Assembly: GCA_016763115.1 (NCBI GenBank) | Contig: JAESUL010000323.1 | Coordinates: forward strand, 1-6,345 | Length of the DNA: 6,345 nt | Source: Phycisphaerales bacterium | Lineage (GTDB): Bacteria > Planctomycetota > Phycisphaerae > Phycisphaerales > UBA1924 | Direction: 5' to 3' | Shown: positions 1-6,345 of the stretch, one piece after another | How the letters are laid out: every line of letters starts with the position of its first letter | How positions within the stretch are numbered: position 1 is the first letter of the stretch | Notes under the pieces: generated by a model | Seen by the model: only the letters and a program-made list of their open reading frames with translations | Database searches by the model: none | Told to the model about the DNA's origin: nothing | Position numbers and translations under genes: made by a program

Positions 1-2193
1 ACCGGCGTTGATGCATTTTTCGCGGTCGCCGTCCATCGCGTGGGCGGTCAGGGCGATGATGGGGATGGTGCAGCCTTGTTTACGGAGGTTCCTTGCGGTT
101 TCGTATCCGTCTTGAACGGGCATTTGCATATCCATCACGATGACATCAAAGGATTGGTCGTGCACCAGGATTTCTTGGGCGATTTTGCCGTTGGCAGCAA
201 ACTCGACGCGAAGACCTGCGCGGCGGAGGAAGTGAGAGATCAGGCGCTGGTTGTCGAGCCCGTCTTCGGCGATGAGCACACGCCCGGTGATGTTGGTCGT
301 CGCAGAGGGGATTCGTTGGGTTGGCTGGAATCCTGAAATGGTGTCGATGAGGACCGGTGAGTCGGTGGTTTCGACGGGGAAGCGGAAGGTGAAGGTGCTG
401 CCGAGCCCGGGGGTTGATTCGGCGGTGACATCTCCGAGCATGAGCCGGGCGATTTTGCGTGAGATCGTGAGCCCGAGCCCGGTGCCCTCGAACTGTCGGG
501 TGGTGGAGTTGTCGACTTGTTCGAAGGGGCGGAAGAGGTTGTGCATTGCTTGGGGGGTGACGCCGATGCCGGTATCGCGGACCTGGATGGTCAGGGTCTG
601 GTTTTCATAGTCGATGCAGATCGTGATCGACCCGGTGTCGGTGAACTTGATGGCGTTTCCGATCAGGTTGATGAGGACCTGGCGAATACGCAGATCGTCG
701 GCCAGGATCGATTCGGGGACTGGGGAATCGACCAGAACAGCAAGGGCGAGCCCTTTGTCCAAAGCGCGGACACGGAAGGACTCGACGACCTCGCGGATGA
801 GATCAGGGAAGTGGCATGCGATCGGATGGAGATCGATTTTCCCGGCATCGATTTTGGAAAGGTCAAGAACATCATTGATGATCGCCCGCAGATGCTCGCC
901 GGATCGCTGGATGCATTCGAGCGAGTGGTGGAGATCCTCGGGGGGTGTGGTTTCGGAGATCTGGTCCCCGAGCACTTCGGTGTACCCGAGTACAGCGGTG
1001 AGAGGGGTGCGGATCTCGTGGCTCATGTTGGCGAGGAACTCGGATTTGGATTCATTGGCAGCGTTGGCTTGCTCAACGAGGGCTTGGTGCTGGAACTCTT
1101 TGCTGCGTAGGGACCGGGTCATTTCCAGAGCGATTCGCCGGGCTTGGATTCCGGTGCGCGAGGAGACATAGACCACAGCGGTCAAGATGAGGGCGAAGAG
1201 GGCTGCGACGAGCGAGACCATGTGTGCACGGGCGTAGAGTGGCTTGGTGAGGTTTGTGCCGCAGTAATGGATGTCGAGCTCGAACGGTTGTCCGCCGAAG
1301 TTAAAGCCGAGCGTGGCTTGTGTGTTTTCGTTGGTCGACGATGCATGATCGGTGCCCGAGTCGTAGATGATGGTTGTTGATTTAGATTTATTCTTTGTGC
1401 GGAGCGTGATGTGGAATCCGGCGGTGTCTTCGTGTGATTCGGCGGCAAAGAATGTGTCGAGTTCCAGCGGGCAGGCGACCCAGCCCGTGCATTGCTCGAG
1501 TCGCTGTTCGGGCGTGAGATCGGCGGGGTCTTGGGCGTACAGGGGCATGATGACGACCATGCCCCACTGGTTTCCTTTGCTTCTATGAAGGCGTAGTGGT
1601 TTAGAGATCGCGAGCGTGTTGTTGTGGGCAGCGTACTCGAAGGCGTCTTTGCTGGCCGCTCTGGAGGCAACATTGATCCCGAAAATGTCCTTGTTGGAAT
1701 GCTCGGGGTAAAAATACTTGATGAGGTAGAGGTTGGGATGATCGGCATCGGGTTTGGGGCGGATGTTGTACCAAGGGATGTCGTTGAGCATTTCGTCAAC
1801 AAATACAGAGGATGATTCGTTTGCGATCTTCTGGACATAGGCAAACCCAGAAACGCCGGGGTATTGCTCGTGGAGCGACGAGGACTCGAAGAAAGTGCCC
1901 CATTCGTCATAGGAGACATGGTTGGATGCGGCCACAAAACCCCTCGCGGTGGTGAGGGCTTTTTCATATTCGAGGAAGTTTTCAATAACCCCTTGCCCGG
2001 CATCGTGCATTTTGATCTGGAGTTGGCGTGTTGCTTGGATTCTGGCGGCGCCGTATTCCTGCAGGGAGATACCCATGGTTGCGCACAACAAGAGAACAAA
2101 GACGAGCACGGTCGCCCAATAGGACTTGAACCAAGCGGCGGGGCGCGATGGCACCGATGCTGCACTCGATGTGTTTTTTATTGCACGAGACAT
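1..2193 (-). CDS. CHASE-domain hybrid sensor histidine kinase/response regulator, 3' end cut by window edge
   Basis: One open frame runs without a stop from ATG 2193 to the window edge (731 codons), so the C-terminus is missing. Domain order: cytoplasmic N-tail; TM1 about residues 25-44; extracytoplasmic CHASE domain about 75-245, with YPGVSGFAYVQKI at 111-123, the family-typical YFYPEHSNKDIFGIN at 160-174 and a GMVVIMPLY strand at 211-219; TM2 325-345; a short helical linker; HisKA with FLANMSHEIRTPL and phospho-acceptor His392; HATPase with N-box Asn509/Asn513, G1 DTGIG 540-544 and G2 EGTGLG 569-574; then a receiver domain from Val639 with acidic Asp644 and phospho-acceptor Asp688 in VMDMQMP. 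The receiver's conserved Lys and anything after it, such as an Hpt domain, lie outside the window. All catalytic motifs seen are intact. By family knowledge it is an inner-membrane kinase whose CHASE domain binds a small ligand, passing phosphate His to Asp; ligand and target are unknown. An in-frame ATG at 2217 would add eight residues. Neither start has a good Shine-Dalgarno; 2193 has only a weak GAG nine bases upstream. Confidence 0.95.
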   Translation of the reverse strand, partial: MSRAIKNTSSAASVPSRPAAWFKSYWATVLVFVLLLCATMGISLQEYGAARIQATRQLQIKMHDAGQGVIENFLEYEKALTTARGFVAASNHVSYDEWGTFFESSSLHEQYPGVSGFAYVQKIANESSSVFVDEMLNDIPWYNIRPKPDADHPNLYLIKYFYPEHSNKDIFGINVASRAASKDAFEYAAHNNTLAISKPLRLHRSKGNQWGMVVIMPLYAQDPADLTPEQRLEQCTGWVACPLELDTFFAAESHEDTAGFHITLRTKNKSKSTTIIYDSGTDHASSTNENTQATLGFNFGGQPFELDIHYCGTNLTKPLYARAHMVSLVAALFALILTAVVYVSSRTGIQARRIALEMTRSLRSKEFQHQALVEQANAANESKSEFLANMSHEIRTPLTAVLGYTEVLGDQISETTPPEDLHHSLECIQRSGEHLRAIINDVLDLSKIDAGKIDLHPIACHFPDLIREVVESFRVRALDKGLALAVLVDSPVPESILADDLRIRQVLINLIGNAIKFTDTGSITICIDYENQTLTIQVRDTGIGVTPQAMHNLFRPFEQVDNSTTRQFEGTGLGLTISRKIARLMLGDVTAESTPGLGSTFTFRFPVETTDSPVLIDTISGFQPTQRIPSATTNITGRVLIAEDGLDNQRLISHFLRRAGLRVEFAANGKIAQEILVHDQSFDVIVMDMQMPVQDGYETARNLRKQGCTIPIIALTAHAMDGDREKCINAG

Positions 2194-2241
2194 GGGTTCG
2201 TACTCATCGGCAGACATGGGTGTTTGCTGAGTATGAACCCA
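2193..2241. repeat. Long imperfect palindrome over the start of the histidine kinase gene
   Basis: Outer arms TGGGTTCGTACTCA (2193-2206) and TGAGTATGAACCCA (2228-2241) match as inverted repeats at 13 of 14 positions. Inner arms GCAGAC (2210-2215) and GTTTGC (2222-2227) match at 5 of 6, leaving the loop ATGGGT (2216-2221) and a three-base bulge. The structure covers the leader and start codon of the kinase gene. In the minus-strand transcript, the alternative start codon ATG 2217-2215 straddles the loop and the end of the inner stem, and the ATG at 2193 sits at the stem base. In RNA of the plus strand both mismatches would be G-U wobbles; in minus-strand RNA they would be A-C. It could be a translational hairpin, an operator for a dimeric regulator, or chance. 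No T-run follows on either strand, so it is not a typical intrinsic terminator. Confidence 0.5.
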
Positions 2242-2317
2242 CAAATAAGGGGGAGTTCACGGCGAAAACACACCCAAGTTTGAGCGTCCGAGAATACAGG
2301 CGATCATGGCCGAAAAA

Positions 2318-3331
<1,014 letters not shown>

Positions 3332-3369
3332 GATGGAGCTCCGGATGGAAGGGGTTCTTTGGTCTTCCG

Positions 3370-3375
3370 ATCATA
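3370..3375 (-). promoter_or_regulatory. Possible -10 element upstream of sucD
   Basis: The minus strand reads TATGAT here, 38 bases before the sucD ATG, within the 67-base gap after the preceding gene. The region 17 bases further upstream (AAACAC) does not resemble a -35 box. The same hexamer occurs before the plus-strand gene at 5174, which is the main reason to mention it. This is a weak call from one short motif. Confidence 0.2.
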
Positions 3376-3398
3376 GCCGATGTGCGTGCCGGGTGTTT

Positions 3399-4166
3399 TT
3401 ATTGGCGGCGCCGACCTAGGGCAAGCACTCCGAACCCGCCAAGCACAAGGGTTCCTGCGGGAGAGGGGACCGCTCGCAACTCAACACTCACGGTCATCTC
3501 GCCTAACCTGATCGTATCGAACCCCGCCTCGGTATCCACCATCGAGAGAAGCTCGGCAGAAACAATGAACGTCTCGTTGGCCAGCGCAGTGCTCCGGAAC
3601 CCAACCTCGACATACCCGTCAGCAAGTGGATTAGAGACCGCGAGTGTACGAAAATCTGGATTGTCAATCCCGGCTCCGTACACCTCTATCACGGCGAACT
3701 GGCCCGCGAATCCGGTGTTTTTAAAGTCGATTCGGAAGAAAATTTCCACCTCTGTATCTGTGTCGAAGGTCGTGCCGATATTGATATTGGTTTCAACACG
3801 GCCGGATGAACGGAGTCCCGATTTTCCAAGCATCGCCTCGGAAGACATGCTCGTCGTGAACTCAAACCCATCAGAAGCTGTTTTTAGATCGACATCGCTT
3901 CGCGCCATTGCAGATTGCTGACCAAACGCAACACCCGATAGAAAATCTGCAGCACGCACATGCCCAAACCCAGTTTCGGGTGTCAGGAGAGTCGCTCGGG
4001 TATCAAAGTGACGATCCGATTCGAACACCCCGTCTTCGTAGCTGATCTGAGCAATGTTGTACAGGCTTGTATCAACATACATCCCTGAAAGACCACCCCT
4101 CGCCGATCCAGCACACGCGAGCAAGCCAAAGATTACAGCCGAGTATCGAGCGTTCGTTCTTAGCAT
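3399..4166 (-). CDS. Exported PEP-CTERM-like protein, downstream paralog of a tandem pair
   Basis: A 255-residue protein of unknown function. The N-terminus is a signal peptide (Arg3 and Arg7, then a hydrophobic run about 8-20). Cys18 in LLAC loosely resembles a lipobox, but the C-terminal signal argues for another fate. The C-terminus is a PEP-CTERM-type sorting signal: VPSP at 233-236, a hydrophobic segment about 238-250, then RRRQ ending the protein. In that family exosortase removes such a tail and the protein goes to the surface or matrix. The middle has no Cys cluster or catalytic motif I recognise and looks rich in beta strands. Blocks such as EIFFRIDF and NPLADGYVEVGF align with DIFLRIDY and NPQSDGFVELAF in the neighbouring upstream gene, so the two are diverged duplicates. 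The ATG overlaps the upstream stop (ATGCTAA), with GGAG at 4174-4177 seven bases before it, suggesting translational coupling. Confident as a gene and as exported; its role is unknown. Confidence 0.88.
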   Translation of the reverse strand: MLRTNARYSAVIFGLLACAGSARGGLSGMYVDTSLYNIAQISYEDGVFESDRHFDTRATLLTPETGFGHVRAADFLSGVAFGQQSAMARSDVDLKTASDGFEFTTSMSSEAMLGKSGLRSSGRVETNINIGTTFDTDTEVEIFFRIDFKNTGFAGQFAVIEVYGAGIDNPDFRTLAVSNPLADGYVEVGFRSTALANETFIVSAELLSMVDTEAGFDTIRLGEMTVSVELRAVPSPAGTLVLGGFGVLALGRRRQ

Positions 4167-4951
4167 GAGCAGGCTCCCATTCCCTGCTGATTCACCACTC
4201 CGCGTCTCCGCCGGGCTGCCAGCAATCCAAAACCACCAAACACCGCCAACCCCCCAGGCGCGGGCACAACCCGCACAATTGCGGTCAAAGCAAGGTCGCC
4301 CGAAGAAAGAGAGTCGCCGTGGTCGCCGGTCGAGAGTATTATGAACCCACCCCCACCGAGCGTGAAGGTCTCGCCCGCAAGCACCGTGGCTTGGAATGCG
4401 AGTTCGACGAACCCGTCCGATTGAGGGTTCTCGACGCCGATCTGATCGAGGGGTGCACCCTGCAGCCCAGACAGACTGAACTCCGCAGCAAGATCCGCGT
4501 TGCCAATGTCGCGATAATCGATACGCAGAAAAATATCAAGAACAGTGTCGGCATCAAAGACCATCAACAAATCGAACGTTGAATCAGTGCTGGCGTAGGA
4601 CTGGAACCCCGAGCCACGCTCCGCGGTCGAGTTCATGGTTGCTCCAAATACAAACCCGTTTGCGTCGGTGTTCAAGGTTGTGATGTTCGTGTTATGGGCA
4701 GACTGTCCATTGTGCTCGACCATCGTGTCATGGCTCGCCGTCGCAACGCTGTCAAACCCAAAGAGCGGCGTTAGCACTCGCTCAAATGCGGATTCATCAT
4801 ATTCTCTATCAATGAAACTGGAAGCCTGGATGTCGATTGACGATTCCGTTTCAACACCAAGATACACCTCCATATTGGTTAGCCCGCCGAGCGCAACGGT
4901 GGGCAGGACAGACAACAAGGCGAGCGCACAAACAGTATTGGAACGAGGCAT
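4160..4951 (-). CDS. Exported PEP-CTERM-like protein, upstream paralog with an extended C-terminal tail
   Basis: A 263-residue protein of unknown function, paralogous to the next gene downstream. I chose ATG 4951 rather than the far upstream ATG at 5119 because it opens a clean signal peptide (MPRSNTVCALALLSVLPTVALGG) and has GGAGAA at 4957-4962 directly before it; the 56 residues upstream look like non-coding sequence. The mature part looks beta-rich, with blocks VLDIFLRIDYRDIG and VENPQSDGFVELAFQATVLAGETF that match the paralog. The sorting signal is PAPGG at 230-234, a hydrophobic stretch to about 246, and RRRR at 247-250. Unusually, 13 more residues follow the arginines (GVVNQQGMGACSC, 251-263). 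This stretch also encodes the ribosome binding site of the next gene and ends in the overlapping ATGCTAA. It is probably the first gene of a two-gene unit transcribed from the divergent region 4952-5173. Predicted to be exported and processed at the membrane by an exosortase-like enzyme; its substrate or partner cannot be told. Confidence 0.86.
   Translation of the reverse strand: MPRSNTVCALALLSVLPTVALGGLTNMEVYLGVETESSIDIQASSFIDREYDESAFERVLTPLFGFDSVATASHDTMVEHNGQSAHNTNITTLNTDANGFVFGATMNSTAERGSGFQSYASTDSTFDLLMVFDADTVLDIFLRIDYRDIGNADLAAEFSLSGLQGAPLDQIGVENPQSDGFVELAFQATVLAGETFTLGGGGFIILSTGDHGDSLSSGDLALTAIVRVVPAPGGLAVFGGFGLLAARRRRGVVNQQGMGACSC
4174..4177 (-). promoter_or_regulatory. Ribosome binding site inside the upstream gene
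   Basis: GGAG on the minus strand lies seven bases before the ATG at 4166. It falls within the codons for the last residues of the preceding gene, so ribosomes finishing that gene are placed to restart. Ribosome binding sites with the same seven-base spacing precede the ATGs at 3331 and 4951. Confidence 0.7.
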
Positions 4952-5145
4952 CAAGATTCTCCGGTCAGGGTGTTGTGGCGAGGCGTTCTTGACGCGTCGC
5001 AGATGGGCGGCGCTTGGCACGCCCCCGTGGTAGGTACCGTTGAATATGGGACCAGTTTGACGGAATACCAGCGGATATGACAATTTATTATCTCGGAACA
5101 TCTTTCGAGGGCCGTTCAATGCAGGGAAGCCGTGCCCCGGACGAC

Positions 5146-5151
5146 TATGAT
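5146..5151 (+). promoter_or_regulatory. Possible -10 element for the 5174 gene
   Basis: TATGAT lies 22 bases before the chosen ATG, which would give a leader of about 16 bases starting just before the ribosome binding site. There is no clear -35 box at 16-18 bases upstream. The same hexamer precedes sucD. Weak evidence. Confidence 0.25.
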
Positions 5152-5163
5152 CCGTGCGAATAA

Positions 5164-5167
5164 GGAG
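5164..5167 (+). promoter_or_regulatory. Ribosome binding site deciding the start at 5174
   Basis: AAGGAG with core GGAG at 5164-5167 lies six bases before ATG 5174. An upstream in-frame ATG at 5132 and another at 5147 have no such site, and the residues they add have no recognisable homology. The true start is therefore taken as 5174. Confidence 0.75.
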
Positions 5168-5173
5168 AGCACT

Positions 5174-6313
5174 ATGCGCGCGATTGTGACCGGACAGATC
5201 GGGATGGATAAGAAGTCATACCTCAAAGATGTTGCGGACTTTGCAGCATCCCAGGGCGAGTCAATATCCATGTACCATGTGGGCAACATGATGTATGGCG
5301 AGGCCCTCGATATCCGCAAGGGGCGGATCTTGGATCTCCCGATTTCAAGGCTCAACTCGCTGAGGCGTGCTGCGTTCAAGGACATCATCTCCGAATCACG
5401 CAACGAAGAAAACATGCTCGTCAACACCCACGCGACCTTCCGCTGGCGCCACGGGCTTTTCTCGGCATTCGATTTCGATCAGATTACCGAGCTTAAGCCA
5501 GACATATTCATCTGCCTCGTTGGCAACATCGAGGTCGTGCACCAGCGCCTGCACGCGGCACACGATGACATCGACGCAACCCTCAAAGATTGCATGGTTT
5601 GGCGTGAGGAAGAAATCCTCGCGACCGAGTTGATGAGCCAGGCGATTCCCGGGTCCAAGTTCTACATTGTCGCTCGCGGCCGCCATGGGCAGACCTCAAA
5701 GACGCTCTTCCAACTCATCGCCCGACCCGAGATGAAGAAGGTGTACCCGAGTTTCCCGATGAGTCATGTGGTGGACATGCCCGAGGTGATGGCCGAGATC
5801 GACGCGTTCCGTGCAGAGTTGGCTGAGCACTTTATCACCTTTGATCCAGGTGATGTCGACGAGAAACTGCTGCTCGATCGCGCGATCGAGGCGGTGCGTG
5901 ACGGCAAGGATACCTTTGACCACATGCCTCACCAACTCGGAGGCGTGCATGAAGACATGGAACCGATCCACATGAAGACCCGCGAGGTGCTCGACATCGG
6001 TGGCGATATTGATGGGCAGATTTACATGCGGGATTTCAAGCTGATCGACCAGTCCGACATGATCGTGAGCTTTGTGCCCGAGTTGATCTCTGAGGGCGGC
6101 AAGGTGATCCCGGGGTTGTCCAGCGGCGTTGAGCGCGAGCTGCAGCACGCTTGGGAGCACGCCAAAGAGGTGTATGTGGTGTGGAAGCCGAGCAAAAACC
6201 CGTCGCCGTTCATCACCGAGACGGCGACCAAGGTGTTCAAGTCCACTGATGAGGCGTTGAACTACTTTGAGGAAAAGGGCATGTTCGGGCAGAAGAACCT
6301 GTTCGGGAACTAG
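5174..6313 (+). CDS. Archaeal-type adenylate-kinase-like domain fused to a nucleoside 2-deoxyribosyltransferase-like domain
   Basis: A 379-residue cytoplasmic protein with two domains. Residues 1-190 follow the layout of archaeal-type adenylate kinase (AdkA): first strand and P-loop region VTGQIGMDKKS (5-15), YHVGNMMYGEALD (34-46), MLVNTHATFRWRHG (81-94) where AdkA has an I/VDTH segment, KPDIFICLVGN (108-118), and a final WREEEIL helix with a KFYIVA strand. The P-loop is altered: the usual GxxGxGKST reads GQIGMDKKS, keeping Lys13 but with Asp12 in place of Gly, and the Asp of DTH is Asn84. Residues about 188-370 resemble the nucleoside 2-deoxyribosyltransferase fold: opening strand YPSFPMSHV, helix EIDAFRAELAEH, strand FITFDP, LIDQSDMIVSFVP (290-302) and GVERELQHAWEHAKEVYVVW (318-337), where Glu322 would match the catalytic glutamate of that family. 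No signal peptide or TM segment. The reaction is unknown: nucleotide salvage, a regulatory nucleotide sensor, or an inactive kinase with a working second domain all fit. The gene stands alone, divergent from its left neighbour. Domain calls are from motif recognition, not a profile search. Confidence 0.9.
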   Translation: MRAIVTGQIGMDKKSYLKDVADFAASQGESISMYHVGNMMYGEALDIRKGRILDLPISRLNSLRRAAFKDIISESRNEENMLVNTHATFRWRHGLFSAFDFDQITELKPDIFICLVGNIEVVHQRLHAAHDDIDATLKDCMVWREEEILATELMSQAIPGSKFYIVARGRHGQTSKTLFQLIARPEMKKVYPSFPMSHVVDMPEVMAEIDAFRAELAEHFITFDPGDVDEKLLLDRAIEAVRDGKDTFDHMPHQLGGVHEDMEPIHMKTREVLDIGGDIDGQIYMRDFKLIDQSDMIVSFVPELISEGGKVIPGLSSGVERELQHAWEHAKEVYVVWKPSKNPSPFITETATKVFKSTDEALNYFEEKGMFGQKNLFGN

Positions 6314-6321
6314 TTCTTCCT

Positions 6322-6345
6322 CCCTCTCCCATTCATGGGAGAGGG
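6322..6345. repeat. Perfect inverted repeat after the last gene, possible terminator or dispersed palindromic repeat
   Basis: CCCTCTCCCAT (6322-6332) and ATGGGAGAGGG (6335-6345) are exact inverted arms of 11 bases around a two-base centre, starting nine bases after the stop codon at 6311-6313. The right arm reaches the window edge, so the repeat may continue and any T-run would be hidden. The CCCTCTCCC/GGGAGAGGG pattern resembles dispersed extragenic palindromes seen in many bacterial genomes. Either role would fit the position downstream of a gene. Confidence 0.6.

Larger units (their letters stand above)
4952..5173. promoter_or_regulatory. Divergent intergenic region between the paralog pair and the kinase-like gene
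   Basis: This 222-base region must hold promoters for both directions. On the plus strand TTGACG (5057-5062) resembles a -35 box but has no good -10 at proper spacing, and an AT-rich patch lies at 5081-5092. On the minus strand TTGTCA (5083-5078) is a possible -35 without a convincing -10. The open frame continuing into this region on either strand has no ribosome binding site and no homology I recognise, so I treat it as non-coding. Confidence 0.5.

Noticed and set aside
517..1110. A 197-codon open frame on the plus strand
   Set aside because: Antisense to the HisKA and HATPase region. Open antisense frames are common opposite GC-rich genes, and it has no ribosome binding site or recognisable domain.
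1182..2165. A 327-codon open frame on the minus strand
   Set aside because: It is a shifted frame of the histidine kinase. The protein is low in complexity (Ser, Pro, Thr, Arg) and has no motif, while the overlapping frame encodes complete CHASE and kinase domains.
2242..2317. Possible intrinsic terminator after sucD
   Set aside because: Only a three-base inverted match (GGC...GCC near 2300-2312) is visible, with no stable stem followed by a T-run on the minus strand.
3399..4166. Lipoprotein assignment from LLAC at residues 15-18
   Set aside because: The lipobox is weak and the hydrophobic region before it is short; the C-terminal sorting signal shared with the paralog, which has no such Cys site, makes ordinary signal peptidase cleavage more likely.
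4952..5119. A 56-residue N-terminal extension of the upstream PEP-CTERM-like gene
   Set aside because: A signal peptide begins at ATG 4951 with a good ribosome binding site; the extension would bury the signal peptide and looks non-coding.
5132..5173. A 14-residue N-terminal extension of the adenylate-kinase-like gene
   Set aside because: ATG 5174 has GGAG at six bases and begins right at the first strand before the P-loop, as in adenylate kinases. The earlier ATGs lack ribosome binding sites.

Overview
The window carries five protein-coding genes: four on the minus strand and one divergent gene on the plus strand. The organism is most likely a planctomycete, perhaps of the Phycisphaerae. 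This is inferred from two exported proteins ending in a Pro-x-Pro / hydrophobic / Arg-cluster sorting signal of the kind common there, together with the GC-rich codon use and the large CHASE-type hybrid kinase. No 16S or other phylogenetic marker is present, so the placement is tentative.

Layout from left to right. Positions 1-2193 (minus) hold a membrane-bound hybrid sensor histidine kinase: TM - CHASE - TM - HisKA - HATPase - receiver. The left edge of the window cuts it inside the receiver domain. The start of this gene lies in a long, nearly perfect palindrome (2193-2241). Positions 2318-3331 (minus) encode the succinyl-CoA synthetase alpha subunit SucD, longer than the usual form because of several internal insertions and without an adjacent sucC. 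Positions 3399-4166 and 4160-4951 (minus) encode two tandem, diverged paralogous exported proteins with PEP-CTERM-like C-termini. Their reading frames overlap by 7 bases, and the ribosome binding site of the second lies inside the C-terminal tail of the first. Positions 4952-5173 are a divergent intergenic region. Positions 5174-6313 (plus) encode a two-domain protein: an archaeal-type adenylate-kinase-like P-loop domain with altered nucleotide-binding motifs, followed by a nucleoside 2-deoxyribosyltransferase-like domain. A perfect inverted repeat follows and runs to the window edge.

The genes do not form one obvious pathway. SucD is a TCA-cycle enzyme, the paralog pair is probably a co-translated surface or exported protein pair, and the kinase senses an unknown extracytoplasmic ligand. 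The fusion protein at the right is the most unusual item. There is no tRNA, rRNA, CRISPR array, transposase or integrase in the window.
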